Notes: a model not told the origin generated them from the sequence alone. Shown: positions 1 to 8,595, counted from the first letter of the stretch. The stretch is DNA of 24,606 nucleotides from RGUW01 sp040399325 (GCA_040399325.1 JBBASJ010000035.1:1-24606); one strand, 5' to 3'. Made by a program: numbers and translations.

Positions 1-1219
1 CGCCGCGGCCCGAGAGGTTGAGCACCACCTCGGTGCCGGGGGCCAGGGTGGGGCACAGCTGCTCAAGGGCCGCAAAGGCGTGGGCGGTCTCGAGGGCCGG
101 AATGATGCCCTCGAGCTCGCTCACCAGCCGCAGGGCCGTGAGCGCCTCATCGTCGGTGACGGCCAGATACTCGGCGCGGCCGATCTCGCGCAGATAGCTG
201 TGCTCGGGGCCGACGCCGGGGTAGTCGAGGCCGGCGCTGATCGAGTGGGCCTCCTGCACCTGGCCTTCGCTGTCTTGCAGCAGCAGGCTCATGGCGCCAT
301 GCAGCACCCCGATGCGCCCTTCGGTGATGGTGGCGGCATGGCGGCCGCTGGCCACCCCCTCGCCGGCGGCTTCAACGCCCACCAGGCGCACGCTGGTGTC
401 CTGCACAAACGGGTGAAACAGGCCCATGGCATTGGAACCACCGCCCACGCAGGCCACCAGCACGTCGGGCAGGCGGCCAAAGGCCTCGTGGCACTGCTGC
501 TTGGCCTCCTTGCCGATGCAGGCGTGGAAGTCGCGCACCAGCATCGGGTAAGGGTGCGGGCCGGCCACCGAACCCAAGATGTAGTGGGTGGTTTCGACGT
601 TGGTGACCCAGTCGCGGATCGCCTCGCTGGTGGCGTCCTTCAGGGTGGCGGTGCCGGCCGTCACCGGCTGCACCGTGGCCCCCAGCAGCCGCATGCGAAA
701 CACATTGAGGGCCTGGCGACGCATGTCTTCGGCGCCCATATAAATGACGCACTCGAGACCGAAGCGGGCGCACACGGTGGCGGTGGCCACGCCGTGCTGG
801 CCGGCGCCGGTCTCGGCGATCACGCGCTGCTTGCCCATGCGCAGCGCCAGCAGGGCCTGGCCCAGGGCGTTGTTGATCTTGTGGGCGCCGGTGTGGTTCA
901 GGTCTTCGCGCTTGAGCCAGAGGCGCGGGCCGCCCTCGGGCCGGGCGTAGTGGGCCGTGAGCCGCTCGGCTTCATAGAGCGGCGTGGCCCGCCCCACATA
1001 GGTGGCCAGCAGGTGATCGAGGCGTGCGGTAAAGGCGGGGTCGGCCCAGGCTTCGGCGGCGGCGGCCTCGAGCTCGGCCAGGGCCGGCATCAGCGTCTCA
1101 GGCACGTACTGCCCGCCAAAGCGGCCGAAGCGGCCGGCTGCCGTGGGCCGGGCCTGGGGCTCCAGGGCCGCGGGGTCGGTGCTCACGGCTGTGAAGGTCA
1201 TGGTGGCGCCGGCGGTCAT
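1..1219 (-). CDS. trpB: Tryptophan synthase beta subunit, 3' end cut off by window
   Basis: This PLP enzyme condenses indole with L-serine to make tryptophan, working with TrpA in the cytoplasm. Translated on the minus strand it gives the family signature almost end to end: FGRFGGQYVPETLMPAL near the start, the PLP lysine in HTGAHKINN (about K114), AETGAGQHGVATA, GSVAGPHPYP, the phosphate-binding GGGSNAMG, and a C-terminal LNLSGRG at the window edge. About ten residues are missing beyond base 1. I chose the ATG at 1219 because AGGGG stands five bases upstream; an in-frame ATG at 1201 has no ribosome site but cannot be excluded. It is transcribed divergently from the SUI1 gene, with 73 bases between them in which I see no clear promoter. 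The identification is secure. Confidence 0.97.
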   Translation of the reverse strand, partial: MTAGATMTFTAVSTDPAALEPQARPTAAGRFGRFGGQYVPETLMPALAELEAAAAEAWADPAFTARLDHLLATYVGRATPLYEAERLTAHYARPEGGPRLWLKREDLNHTGAHKINNALGQALLALRMGKQRVIAETGAGQHGVATATVCARFGLECVIYMGAEDMRRQALNVFRMRLLGATVQPVTAGTATLKDATSEAIRDWVTNVETTHYILGSVAGPHPYPMLVRDFHACIGKEAKQQCHEAFGRLPDVLVACVGGGSNAMGLFHPFVQDTSVRLVGVEAAGEGVASGRHAATITEGRIGVLHGAMSLLLQDSEGQVQEAHSISAGLDYPGVGPEHSYLREIGRAEYLAVTDDEALTALRLVSELEGIIPALETAHAFAALEQLCPTLAPGTEVVLNLSGRG

Positions 1220-1292
1220 CACTGCCCCTGAGCGTAGGCAGAGCACCGGCTATGCCGAGCAGGCCAGAATCACCCTGGCGCTGGAGCAGGCG

Positions 1293-1619
1293 ATGGCCAA
1301 AGGTGGCTGGCAGGAATTCACCAGTGCGGCCAGCCTGCAACGGCCCGCAGAGCCGGCCGCTGCCCCCGCGCCCAAGGCCCAGCAGCGGGTGCGCGTGCAA
1401 CGCACCAAGGCGGGCAAGGGCGGCAAGCTGGTCACGGCAATCAGCGGCCTGGAGGCCCCCGAAGCCGAGCTCAAGGCCCTGCTCAAGACGCTCAAGGCCA
1501 GCGCCGGCACCGGCGGCACCCTCAAGGACGGCCTGATCGAACTGCAGGGCGACCAGGTGGCCATTGCGCTGGAAGCCCTCACCAAAGCCGGCTACCGGCC
1601 CAAGCAGGCCGGGGGTTGA
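1293..1619 (+). CDS. SUI1/YciH-family translation initiation factor
   Basis: This is a 108-residue bacterial homologue of eukaryotic eIF1 (YciH type). The family is thought to bind the small ribosomal subunit and influence start-codon choice, but its bacterial role is poorly defined. A flexible Ala/Pro-rich N-terminus of about 30 residues precedes the SUI1 fold. The fold shows the basic QRVRVQRTKAGKGGK strand, the GTGGTLKDG turn and ELQGDQV, and it ends GYRPKQAGG. The reading frame is open further upstream, but the ATG at 1293 has GGAG eight bases before it and matches where the family usually starts (MAKGGW). It lies between trpB (divergent) and cysC (same strand, 175 bases downstream), as in other Synechococcus genomes that I recall. 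Confidence 0.92.
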   Translation: MAKGGWQEFTSAASLQRPAEPAAAPAPKAQQRVRVQRTKAGKGGKLVTAISGLEAPEAELKALLKTLKASAGTGGTLKDGLIELQGDQVAIALEALTKAGYRPKQAGG

Positions 1620-1623
1620 GACA

Positions 1624-1669
1624 GGACTGTCTGCAGTCCCTCAGAACCCTGCTGCGGCGAAATCGCAGC
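1624..1669 (+). terminator. Two tandem hairpins after the SUI1 gene
   Basis: Five bases past the SUI1 stop, GGACTG-TCTG-CAGTCC (1624-1639) forms a perfect 6-bp stem with a 4-base loop. It is followed by GCTGCG-7 bases-CGCAGC (1651-1669). Neither has a U-tract, so this would be an atypical terminator or an RNA 3'-end stabiliser. The position is suggestive and the function is inferred. The rest of 1670-1794, up to cysC, shows nothing I can identify. Confidence 0.4.
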
Positions 1670-1794
1670 CCACAAAGGCCAGCGGCAAGCGATCAGACCG
1701 GCAACCCCTGCGCGTCGCAGAGCCGCTCAAGGCACCCGCCCATGAACGGCTGCGGGCAGCGGGGGATACTTGACCGTCTGCCGCTTCTGCCGCC

Positions 1795-2451
1795 ATGACC
1801 GCTCCTGCCGCCCCCTACGGCGCCCTCACCAGCACCGGAGCGGCCACCAACATTGCCTGGCACCACAGCACGATCACCCGCGCGGACCGCGCCCAGCAGC
1901 GGGGTCACCGCAGCGCGATCCTGTGGTTCACCGGGCTGAGCGGCGCCGGCAAGAGCACCCTGGCCAATGCCGTCAACGCTGCGTTGTTTGAGCGGGGTCT
2001 GGCCTGCTACGTGCTCGATGGCGACAACGTGCGCCACGGCCTCTGCAAGGACCTGGGATTCACCGATGCCGACCGCGAAGAGAACATTCGCCGCATCGGC
2101 GAAGTGGCCAAGCTGTTTCTCGATGCCGGCGTGGTGGTGCTGACGGCGTTTGTATCGCCGTTCCAGGCCGACCGCCAGCGGGCCCGCGACCTGGTGGAGG
2201 CGGGCGATTTCATCGAAATCCACTGCGCTGCCGACCTGGGCGTGTGCGAACAGCGCGACACCAAGGGCCTCTATGCCAAGGCCCGCGCCGGCGAGATCAA
2301 GGAGTTCACCGGCATCTCGAGCCCCTACGAAGCACCCGAGGCGCCCGAGCTGCGGGTCGACACCGGCAGCCAGAACCTCGAGCAGAGCGTCGCGCAGGTG
2401 CTCGCCTACCTGGCCGAACAGGGGGTCATGCCCGCCGTGGCGACAACCTGA
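1795..2451 (+). CDS. cysC: Adenylylsulfate (APS) kinase
   Basis: This kinase phosphorylates APS with ATP to give PAPS in cytoplasmic sulfate activation. At 218 residues it is near the usual 175-215. The P-loop GLSGAGKS sits at 47-54. DGDNVRHG at 75-82 binds APS. The conserved serine lies in FVSPFQADR (S121). The lid segment KGLYAKARAGEIKEFTG with SSPYEAP occupies about 157-181. The N-terminal NIAWHHSTITRADR (about 19-32) is typical of single-domain cyanobacterial CysC. The ATG has no obvious Shine-Dalgarno site, which is common here. It lies on the same strand as SUI1 upstream and the large phosphatase downstream, but 82 bases containing a putative Pho box separate it from the latter, so they are probably independent units. 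Confidence 0.96.
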   Translation: MTAPAAPYGALTSTGAATNIAWHHSTITRADRAQQRGHRSAILWFTGLSGAGKSTLANAVNAALFERGLACYVLDGDNVRHGLCKDLGFTDADREENIRRIGEVAKLFLDAGVVVLTAFVSPFQADRQRARDLVEAGDFIEIHCAADLGVCEQRDTKGLYAKARAGEIKEFTGISSPYEAPEAPELRVDTGSQNLEQSVAQVLAYLAEQGVMPAVATT

Positions 2452-2479
2452 TGTCGCCAGGCATACCTGCGATCCGTTT

Positions 2480-2509
2480 CTTGGTGAGTCGTTAACCGGC
2501 TCTTGAACA
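2480..2509 (+). promoter_or_regulatory. Candidate Pho box (PhoB-type operator), three 11-bp-spaced repeats
   Basis: Three 8-base units start at exactly 11-base intervals: CTTGGTGA (2480), GTTAACCG (2491) and CTTGAACA (2502). The cyanobacterial Pho box is described as three PyTTAAPyPy(T/A) units with 3-base spacers. The middle unit carries TTAACC, the third matches CTT.AAC(A), and the first matches only its CTT start. It ends 48 bases before the ATG of a phosphatase gene, which fits PhoB control under phosphate starvation. A weak -10 candidate is TCTACT at 2529-2534. The spacing is seen in the sequence; the function is inferred. Confidence 0.5.
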
Positions 2510-2557
2510 GGGGCCCTGGCCAAGCCGATCTACTTGGCGTCAGGTTCCATCCAAGCC

Positions 2558-5500
2558 ATGTCCCTGTCGCTCAGCTCACGCGCCCGTCTCAACCTGCCCG
2601 TGAGCGGCGCCGAGATCAGCGCCTGGTCGACCAGCGCCCAGGTGCTGCTCACCATCGGTGGCAGCAACCAGCTGGCGATCGTGAGCCTGGCCGACCCCAG
2701 CAAGCCGGCCCTGGTGAGCACCACCGCCCTGGCAGGCCCCGCCAACAGCGTGGCGGTCAACAGCGCGGGCCTGGTGGCAGTGGCCGTCGAAGGTCAGGGC
2801 AGCGCCCGCTACACCGGGGGGCAGGTTCAGCTGTTCAGGCTGCAGGGCCAGGGTGCGGCCGCGACGCTGGTGTCGGCCGGGTCGCTCGCCGTGGGCGCCG
2901 TGCCTGACTCGCTGAGCTTCAGCCCCGACGGCAGCCGCATCGTGGTGGCGATCGAAGGGGAGCCCGACGAGCTCTACAACGTGGATCCCGAGGGCGGGGT
3001 CGCCGTGATCACGGTGAATGCGGCCACACCGGCCAGCTCGACGGTTCAGACCGTCGACTTCCGCAGCCTCAACGGCCGCGCCGTTGAACTCGAGGCCCTG
3101 GGCATCCGTGTCAGCGGCAAGGCCGGCAACACCGTGGCCCAGAACCTGGAACCTGAGTACGTCGCCATCAGCGCTGACGGCAAGAAGGCCTTGGTGACCT
3201 TCCAGGAGAACAACGCCGTCGGCGTGATCAACCTCGAGGGCAACGCCCCCACGCTCGAGAGCCTGCGCACCCTGGGGGTGCTCGACTACGGCCGCGGCAC
3301 CCCCAGCCTCAAGGCCTACGACCTCAGCGTGCCCAGCCCCGGCACCACCAGCGCCGGAGCTGCCGTGATCGGCGGTGGCCTGTCGGGCCTGTGGGCCACC
3401 GGCACCGACAGCCAGGGGCGCCTGACCTTCCTGGCCGTCGCCGACCGGGGGCCCAACGGCGAGAGCACCAAGGTCGACGGCAAGGACGTGCGGCCCTTCC
3501 TGCTGCCCGACTACCAGGCCCGCCTGTACCAGCTGGCCCTCAATGAGCGCACCGGCAAGGCCGAGGTGACCGGCACGATCCTGCTCAAAAACACCGACGG
3601 CACTCCGATCACGGGCCGGCCCAACGGATCCAACGACGAGACACCGGTCGATGCCAGCGGCAAGACCCTGGCCTTTGACCGCTTCGGCGCCGATCTCGAA
3701 TCGATCAGTGTCGACAAGGACGGCAACCTCTGGATGGCCGACGAATACCGGCCGGCCATCTATAAGTTCAATCCCACCGGCACCCTGCTGGCCCGCTACG
3801 TGCCGCAGGGCGCCGGCAGCGCCGCCGGCCTCAGCGCCGGAGCCCTGGGCAGCGAGACCCTGCCCTCGAACTACGCCACCCGCCAGCTCAACCGCGGCTT
3901 CGAGGGCATGGCCTACGACGCCGGCACCAACCGCCTGTTTGCGTTTGTGCAGAGCCCGCTCGACGACAAGGCGTCGAGCACCGATGGCAGGGTCAGCAGC
4001 CTGATCCGGATTCTGGAGATCGACGCCGCCACAGGCACCCCTGTCGGCGAATACCTCTACCCGATGGCCGGCAAAGCCACCGTGGGCACGGCCGACAGCG
4101 CCCTGTACCTCAGGGGCGTCGACAAGATCGGCGATGTGGCCTTTGACCCTGCCCGGGGCACCCTGCTGGTGATGGAGCGGGACTCTGCCGTGGGTCCCAC
4201 CAGCATCAAACAGGTTTATGAGGTGTCGCTGAAGGGCGCCACCAACGTGCTCGGCAACAGCCTGGCCCGCGAAGAGGAGCTGAGCCCCGACGCGCTGGCC
4301 GGCCAGGGCATCACCCTGGCCCGCAAGGTGCTGCTCACCAATCTCTCGAGCCTGGGCTACACCCCCAACGACAAGCCCGAAGGCCTGGCCCGCCTGGCCG
4401 ATGGCCGCTGGGCGGTGATCAACGACAACGATTTCGGAATTGCACCGATCACAGGCAGCGATTTCGACAAGCTGCCCGCGAGCGAACAGGCGCGTTACCG
4501 CCTGGCCGCCGACATCAACGGCTCGCGTAGCTACGTGTATGCCAACGGCAGCGACGCCAAGGTTCAGCTCGGCATCGTCAACTTCACCCCGGTGGGCATC
4601 GATCCCACCGACCGCGATTACCTGATCGACCTGAAAACCGGTCAGAACCTGTTTGGCATGCGCCTGGCCGATGGCATTGCCAGTTTCGAGGCCGTGGGCG
4701 CCAATGGCCAGCGCCAGAGCTTCAGCATCGTGGCCAACGAGGGCGACAGCCGCATTCGCCCCGACGGCGACTACACCGCCCCGGGTGGCACCGTCACCAA
4801 GGACGCCAGCGTCTACAGCGATGAGACCCGCACCGGCATCAGCGGGAAGAGCCCCGAGAACCGGCTCAAGACGATCAACACCCAGACAACGGCCTTCAGC
4901 CGTCCCTTTGCCTTCGGCAGCCGCTCGGTGACGATTCTCGACGGCGCCGGCCAGGTGATCTGGGACAGCGGCGATCTGCTCGATCGGATCGCCATGGCCG
5001 CGGGGTCCTACCTGGATGACCGCTCCGACGACAAGAGCATCGAGCCCGAGAACGTCACCGTCGGCCAGATCGGGGAGCGCCTCTACGCGTTTGTGGGTCT
5101 GGAGCGCAGCAACGGCATGGTCAGCTTCGACATCACCAACCCCTATGCGCCCACGGTCGATCGCTACCTGCCCAACGGCACTGGCATCGTGAGCCCTGAA
5201 GGCCTGCTGTTCATCCCGGCCGCCAGCAGCCCCAACGGCCAGCCCCTGCTGATCAGCAGCAATGAGGTGAGCAAGGATCTGGAAGTGCTGAGCCTGGCCG
5301 AAGGGTTCGACAGCCGTGGGCTCTCGGGCCGGGCCCGCCGCAAGGTGGTGAACGACACCCCCGAGAAGGTGTTCACCCTGCAGATCCTGCATGCCAGCGA
5401 TCTGGAGGGTGATGCCGACGCCATCGGCAAGGCACCCAATTTCGCCGCCATCGTCGACAAGCTGGAAGACCAATACGCCAACACGATTCGCCTGTCGGCT

Positions 5501-7531
5501 GGCGACAACATCATTCCAAGCCCCTTCAGCAACGCCGCGGCCGACAGCAGCATCCGCGCTGCGCTGGACGCCTACTACGAAGCCAAGCTGGGCGGCAAGA
5601 AGCTGGACATTCGCGAGGGTTTTGCCCGCTATGACGTGGCCGTCATGGACGCCATCGGCCTCGATGCCTCGGCGGTCGGCAACCACGAATTCGACGCCGG
5701 CACCAGCGCCCTGCGGGAGGTGATCGGCGCCGACATCCGCGGAACGGCCGCCGACCCGAGCACCACCCGCTGGCTTGGGGTGCAGTTCCCCTACCTCTCG
5801 GCCAACCTCAACTTCAGCGGTGACAGCAACCTCGGCAGCCTGTACACCGACGAGATCATCAACAACGCCTACTTCCGCAGCAACCCCTACAGCGACTTCA
5901 ACCTGGCCCGGCAGGCCCCCAAGCTGGCCCCGGCCACGGTGATCGAGCGCAACGGCGAACTGATCGGCGTGATCGGCGCCACCACCCAGGTGGTGCAGAC
6001 CATCTCCAGCACAGGCGGGGTCACGGTGGCCGACGGCAGCCAGCGCCGCGACGACATGGCCGCCCTGGCGGCCTACCTGCAGCCCCTGATCGATCGCCTG
6101 GGCGCCCAGGGGGTCAACAAGATCGTGCTGACCAGCCACCTGCAGCAGTTCAACCTGGAACTGGAGCTCGCCCCCCTGCTGTCGGGCGTCGACGTGATCA
6201 TCGCCGGCGGTTCCGACACGATCGTGGCCGGCAACGACGACGTGCTGCGCGCCGGCGACAGCGCCAAGGGCCCCTACCCCGTGATCGTGAACGGCAAGGA
6301 CGGCAAGCCCACCGTGATCGTGAGCACCGACGGCCAGTACAACTATGTGGGCCAGCTGGTGCTCAACTTTGACGCCAACGGTGTGCTGCTCAGCGACCTG
6401 ATCAGCAGCGCCAACAACGGTCCGATCGCCACCACCGAGGCCAATGTGGCCAGGCTGTGGGGCAGCCCCACCGCCGCCTTTGCCAAGGGCACCAAGGGCG
6501 AGCAGGTCAAGACCCTGGTCGACGCGGTCTCGGGCCTGGTGAGCGCCAAATCGGCCGACATCAAGGGCTACACCAACGTGTTTCTTGAGGGCCGCCGCAC
6601 CCAGGTGCGCACCGAAGAGACCAACTTCGGCAACCTGGCCGCCGATGCCCAGCTCTGGGCCGCCCGCAAGGTCGATCCGACCGTGGTGGTGGCGATCAAG
6701 AACGGCGGCGGCCTGCGTTCAGAGATCGGCGAGGTGAGCGGCATCGGCAACAACCTCAGCTACACACCCCCCAGCGGTGGTGCGATCAGCCAGCTCGACA
6801 TCGAGAACGCCCTGCGCTTCAACAACCGCATCTCTCTGGTGACGGTGAGCGCCAGCCTGCTGCGCGAGGTAATCGAGCACGCTGTGGCCGCCAGCGCCAG
6901 GGGCGCCACCCCGGGCCAGTTTGCCCAGGTGTCGGGACTGCGCTACGAATTTGACCACGACACCGACCAAAACAGCGCTGAGGCGGGGCTGCAGCGGCTG
7001 CGCAGCCTGCAGGTGGTCGACAGCGCCGGCAAGGTGATCGACACGATCGTGGCCAACGGCGCCCTGCAGGGCGATGGCAATCGCACCCTGCGGATCACGA
7101 CGCTCAACTTCCTGGCCGATGGGGGTGACAACTACCCCTGGGTCCAGAAGGACGCCAGCGGCAATGTGCTCAAGGATGCGGCCGGCAATGTGCTCGGTCG
7201 CTGGACCAACCGGGTCGATGCCTACGTAGGCGCCACGGGCGCGGTGGTGGGTGTGGCACCGGGCACCACGCCCCCCACGGGCACCAGTGCCTATGGCGAA
7301 CAGCAGGCCTTCGGTGACTACCTCAAGAGCGAGTACGGCACCCCCGCCAAGGCCTATCGCTTCGCCGAGACAGCCGCCGGTGCCGACCAGCGGATCATCA
7401 ACCTCGACATCGCGCGCCTGCCGGTGAGCTCCACCGCCCTGATGGCCGCCACGCCCGCACCCATGGGGCTGGCGGGCCCTGATGCCTGGTCGGTTGAGCA
7501 GCCGTTCCTGGGTTTGGAGAGCTGGGCCTAG
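2558..7531 (+). CDS. Giant fusion phosphatase: choice-of-anchor I propeller with nested phytase-like esterase, then 5'-nucleotidase/metallophosphatase
   Basis: This 1657-residue protein probably releases phosphate from organic phosphoesters outside the cell or in the periplasm. Residues about 18-265 are the first half of a choice-of-anchor I propeller (QNLEPEYVAIS, FQENNAVGVI). About 270-630 is a phytase-like esterase domain (GGGLSGLWATG, VADRGPNGE, GFEGMAYD, NDNDFG). About 640-935 is the second propeller half (IVANEGDSRI, DRSDDKSIEPENV, FVGLERSNGMV). About 940-1240 is a metallophosphatase with D948, GD983, GNHEFD (N1042) and TSH (H1194). About 1340-1610 is the 5'-nucleotidase C-terminal domain (NGGGLR). 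Usual ligand positions differ: ASDLEG instead of NDxHG, and GGSDT instead of GGHS. There is no signal peptide and no RTX repeats. I chose ATG 2558 over an in-frame TTG at 2534, which lies in the presumed promoter. It resembles the atypical large alkaline phosphatases of cyanobacteria. Confidence 0.88.
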   Translation: MSLSLSSRARLNLPVSGAEISAWSTSAQVLLTIGGSNQLAIVSLADPSKPALVSTTALAGPANSVAVNSAGLVAVAVEGQGSARYTGGQVQLFRLQGQGAAATLVSAGSLAVGAVPDSLSFSPDGSRIVVAIEGEPDELYNVDPEGGVAVITVNAATPASSTVQTVDFRSLNGRAVELEALGIRVSGKAGNTVAQNLEPEYVAISADGKKALVTFQENNAVGVINLEGNAPTLESLRTLGVLDYGRGTPSLKAYDLSVPSPGTTSAGAAVIGGGLSGLWATGTDSQGRLTFLAVADRGPNGESTKVDGKDVRPFLLPDYQARLYQLALNERTGKAEVTGTILLKNTDGTPITGRPNGSNDETPVDASGKTLAFDRFGADLESISVDKDGNLWMADEYRPAIYKFNPTGTLLARYVPQGAGSAAGLSAGALGSETLPSNYATRQLNRGFEGMAYDAGTNRLFAFVQSPLDDKASSTDGRVSSLIRILEIDAATGTPVGEYLYPMAGKATVGTADSALYLRGVDKIGDVAFDPARGTLLVMERDSAVGPTSIKQVYEVSLKGATNVLGNSLAREEELSPDALAGQGITLARKVLLTNLSSLGYTPNDKPEGLARLADGRWAVINDNDFGIAPITGSDFDKLPASEQARYRLAADINGSRSYVYANGSDAKVQLGIVNFTPVGIDPTDRDYLIDLKTGQNLFGMRLADGIASFEAVGANGQRQSFSIVANEGDSRIRPDGDYTAPGGTVTKDASVYSDETRTGISGKSPENRLKTINTQTTAFSRPFAFGSRSVTILDGAGQVIWDSGDLLDRIAMAAGSYLDDRSDDKSIEPENVTVGQIGERLYAFVGLERSNGMVSFDITNPYAPTVDRYLPNGTGIVSPEGLLFIPAASSPNGQPLLISSNEVSKDLEVLSLAEGFDSRGLSGRARRKVVNDTPEKVFTLQILHASDLEGDADAIGKAPNFAAIVDKLEDQYANTIRLSAGDNIIPSPFSNAAADSSIRAALDAYYEAKLGGKKLDIREGFARYDVAVMDAIGLDASAVGNHEFDAGTSALREVIGADIRGTAADPSTTRWLGVQFPYLSANLNFSGDSNLGSLYTDEIINNAYFRSNPYSDFNLARQAPKLAPATVIERNGELIGVIGATTQVVQTISSTGGVTVADGSQRRDDMAALAAYLQPLIDRLGAQGVNKIVLTSHLQQFNLELELAPLLSGVDVIIAGGSDTIVAGNDDVLRAGDSAKGPYPVIVNGKDGKPTVIVSTDGQYNYVGQLVLNFDANGVLLSDLISSANNGPIATTEANVARLWGSPTAAFAKGTKGEQVKTLVDAVSGLVSAKSADIKGYTNVFLEGRRTQVRTEETNFGNLAADAQLWAARKVDPTVVVAIKNGGGLRSEIGEVSGIGNNLSYTPPSGGAISQLDIENALRFNNRISLVTVSASLLREVIEHAVAASARGATPGQFAQVSGLRYEFDHDTDQNSAEAGLQRLRSLQVVDSAGKVIDTIVANGALQGDGNRTLRITTLNFLADGGDNYPWVQKDASGNVLKDAAGNVLGRWTNRVDAYVGATGAVVGVAPGTTPPTGTSAYGEQQAFGDYLKSEYGTPAKAYRFAETAAGADQRIINLDIARLPVSSTALMAATPAPMGLAGPDAWSVEQPFLGLESWA

Positions 7532-8595
7532 CCCTGCTCTCCCTGCCTGAGCTGGCGGGCCCAGGCATCGAGAAAGGTCTTGGCGCAACTGGCCATGGGC
7601 ACCGCCAGCAGCAGCCCCAGCAGGTCACCCAGGCCCAGCAGGCTGCCCAGACGGGCGCCCAGCGGCAGGCAGATCAGCAGCCAGGCCGGCTGCAGCCCCA
7701 CGATGCTGCCCATGAGCCGGGGCTGGATCACCTGATCCACCACCTGGCCCACCGAAATCGCCGCCACCAGCACCTCGATGCCGGTGCGTGGATCATCGAG
7801 CGCAAGCAGCACGCTCACCGCCGTGATCGTGAGGGCGCTGGCGTAGGGCACCAGGGTGGTGAAGCCGATCGCCACCGCAAACAGCACGCCGTAGGGAATC
7901 GCCAGCAGGGTGAACACCACGATCTGGGCACCGCTGAGGATCAGCGCCAGCAGCACCTGGCCGGCGAAGTAGCCGCGAAAGGTGCGGTTGAGCGTCTGCC
8001 CCACCAGAGCCCTCACGGCGGGCGGCAACCACTGCAGCAGCCCCTGGCTGATCGACTCGCCGCCGATCAGCAGAAACACCGCCAGCACCACCACGATCAG
8101 GGTGTTGACCGTGAGGCTCAACGTGGCCCCCAGCAGCCCCAGCAACCGCTGGCTCAGCTGACTGGCCAGCTGGCTGGTGCGGCTGAGCAGCTCGCTGCTC
8201 AGATCGCCAAAGTCGGTGGGCAGCCCCCGGGCCGCGGCCAGCTCCTGCACCCGGTTGAGCAGCACCTCGCCCTCGGCCAGCCAGCCCGGCAGGGCCGTGA
8301 TCAACTCGCCCAGCTGCTCGATCAGGCGCGGCACCAGCCACAGGGCCGCCAATGCCAGGCCCGCCAGGGTGATCCCGATCACCCCCAACAGGGCCAGGGG
8401 TCGCGGCAGGCCAAGGCCCGCCAGCGTGCGACTGGGAATGTCGAGCAGAAAGGCGATCAGTGCCGCCGCCACAAACAACGCCGGAAACGGTGCCAGCGGC
8501 AGCAGCAGCTGGCGCAGCACCCACAGGTTGAGCACCAGCAGCGGCAGGGCCAGGCCAACCCTGAGCCAGGGGGGCAGCACAAGACGCTCGAGCAT
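7528..8595 (-). CDS. AI-2E/PerM-family transporter (permease)
   Basis: This is a 355-residue polytopic inner-membrane protein of the AI-2E exporter/PerM family; the substrate cannot be told from sequence. Hydrophobic segments come as an N-terminal pair (about 10-50), one at about 65-90, a soluble amphipathic stretch (about 90-155, rich in LLS/QL heptads), and then the conserved C-terminal membrane region. That region has LVPYASALTI, DQVIQPRLMGSIVGLQPAWLLI and LLGLLLAVPMASCAK, which are hallmark motifs of the family. The start is well supported by GAGGAGG seven bases upstream. It follows purE with 12 bases between, so the two are probably cotranscribed. Its TAG stop and the phosphatase TAG stop share a palindromic CTAG (7528-7531), giving a tail-to-tail overlap. 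Confidence 0.9.
   Translation of the reverse strand: MLERLVLPPWLRVGLALPLLVLNLWVLRQLLLPLAPFPALFVAAALIAFLLDIPSRTLAGLGLPRPLALLGVIGITLAGLALAALWLVPRLIEQLGELITALPGWLAEGEVLLNRVQELAAARGLPTDFGDLSSELLSRTSQLASQLSQRLLGLLGATLSLTVNTLIVVVLAVFLLIGGESISQGLLQWLPPAVRALVGQTLNRTFRGYFAGQVLLALILSGAQIVVFTLLAIPYGVLFAVAIGFTTLVPYASALTITAVSVLLALDDPRTGIEVLVAAISVGQVVDQVIQPRLMGSIVGLQPAWLLICLPLGARLGSLLGLGDLLGLLLAVPMASCAKTFLDAWARQLRQGEQG

Noticed and set aside
80..1231. A plus-strand 383-codon open frame at the window start
   Set aside because: It is opposite trpB, whose motifs are unmistakable.
2576..6139. A 1187-codon open frame on the minus strand opposite the phosphatase gene
   Set aside because: It is the mirror of a very GC-rich coding region; the protein is His/Gly/Ala/Val-rich with no recognisable domain, while the plus strand has clear domains throughout.
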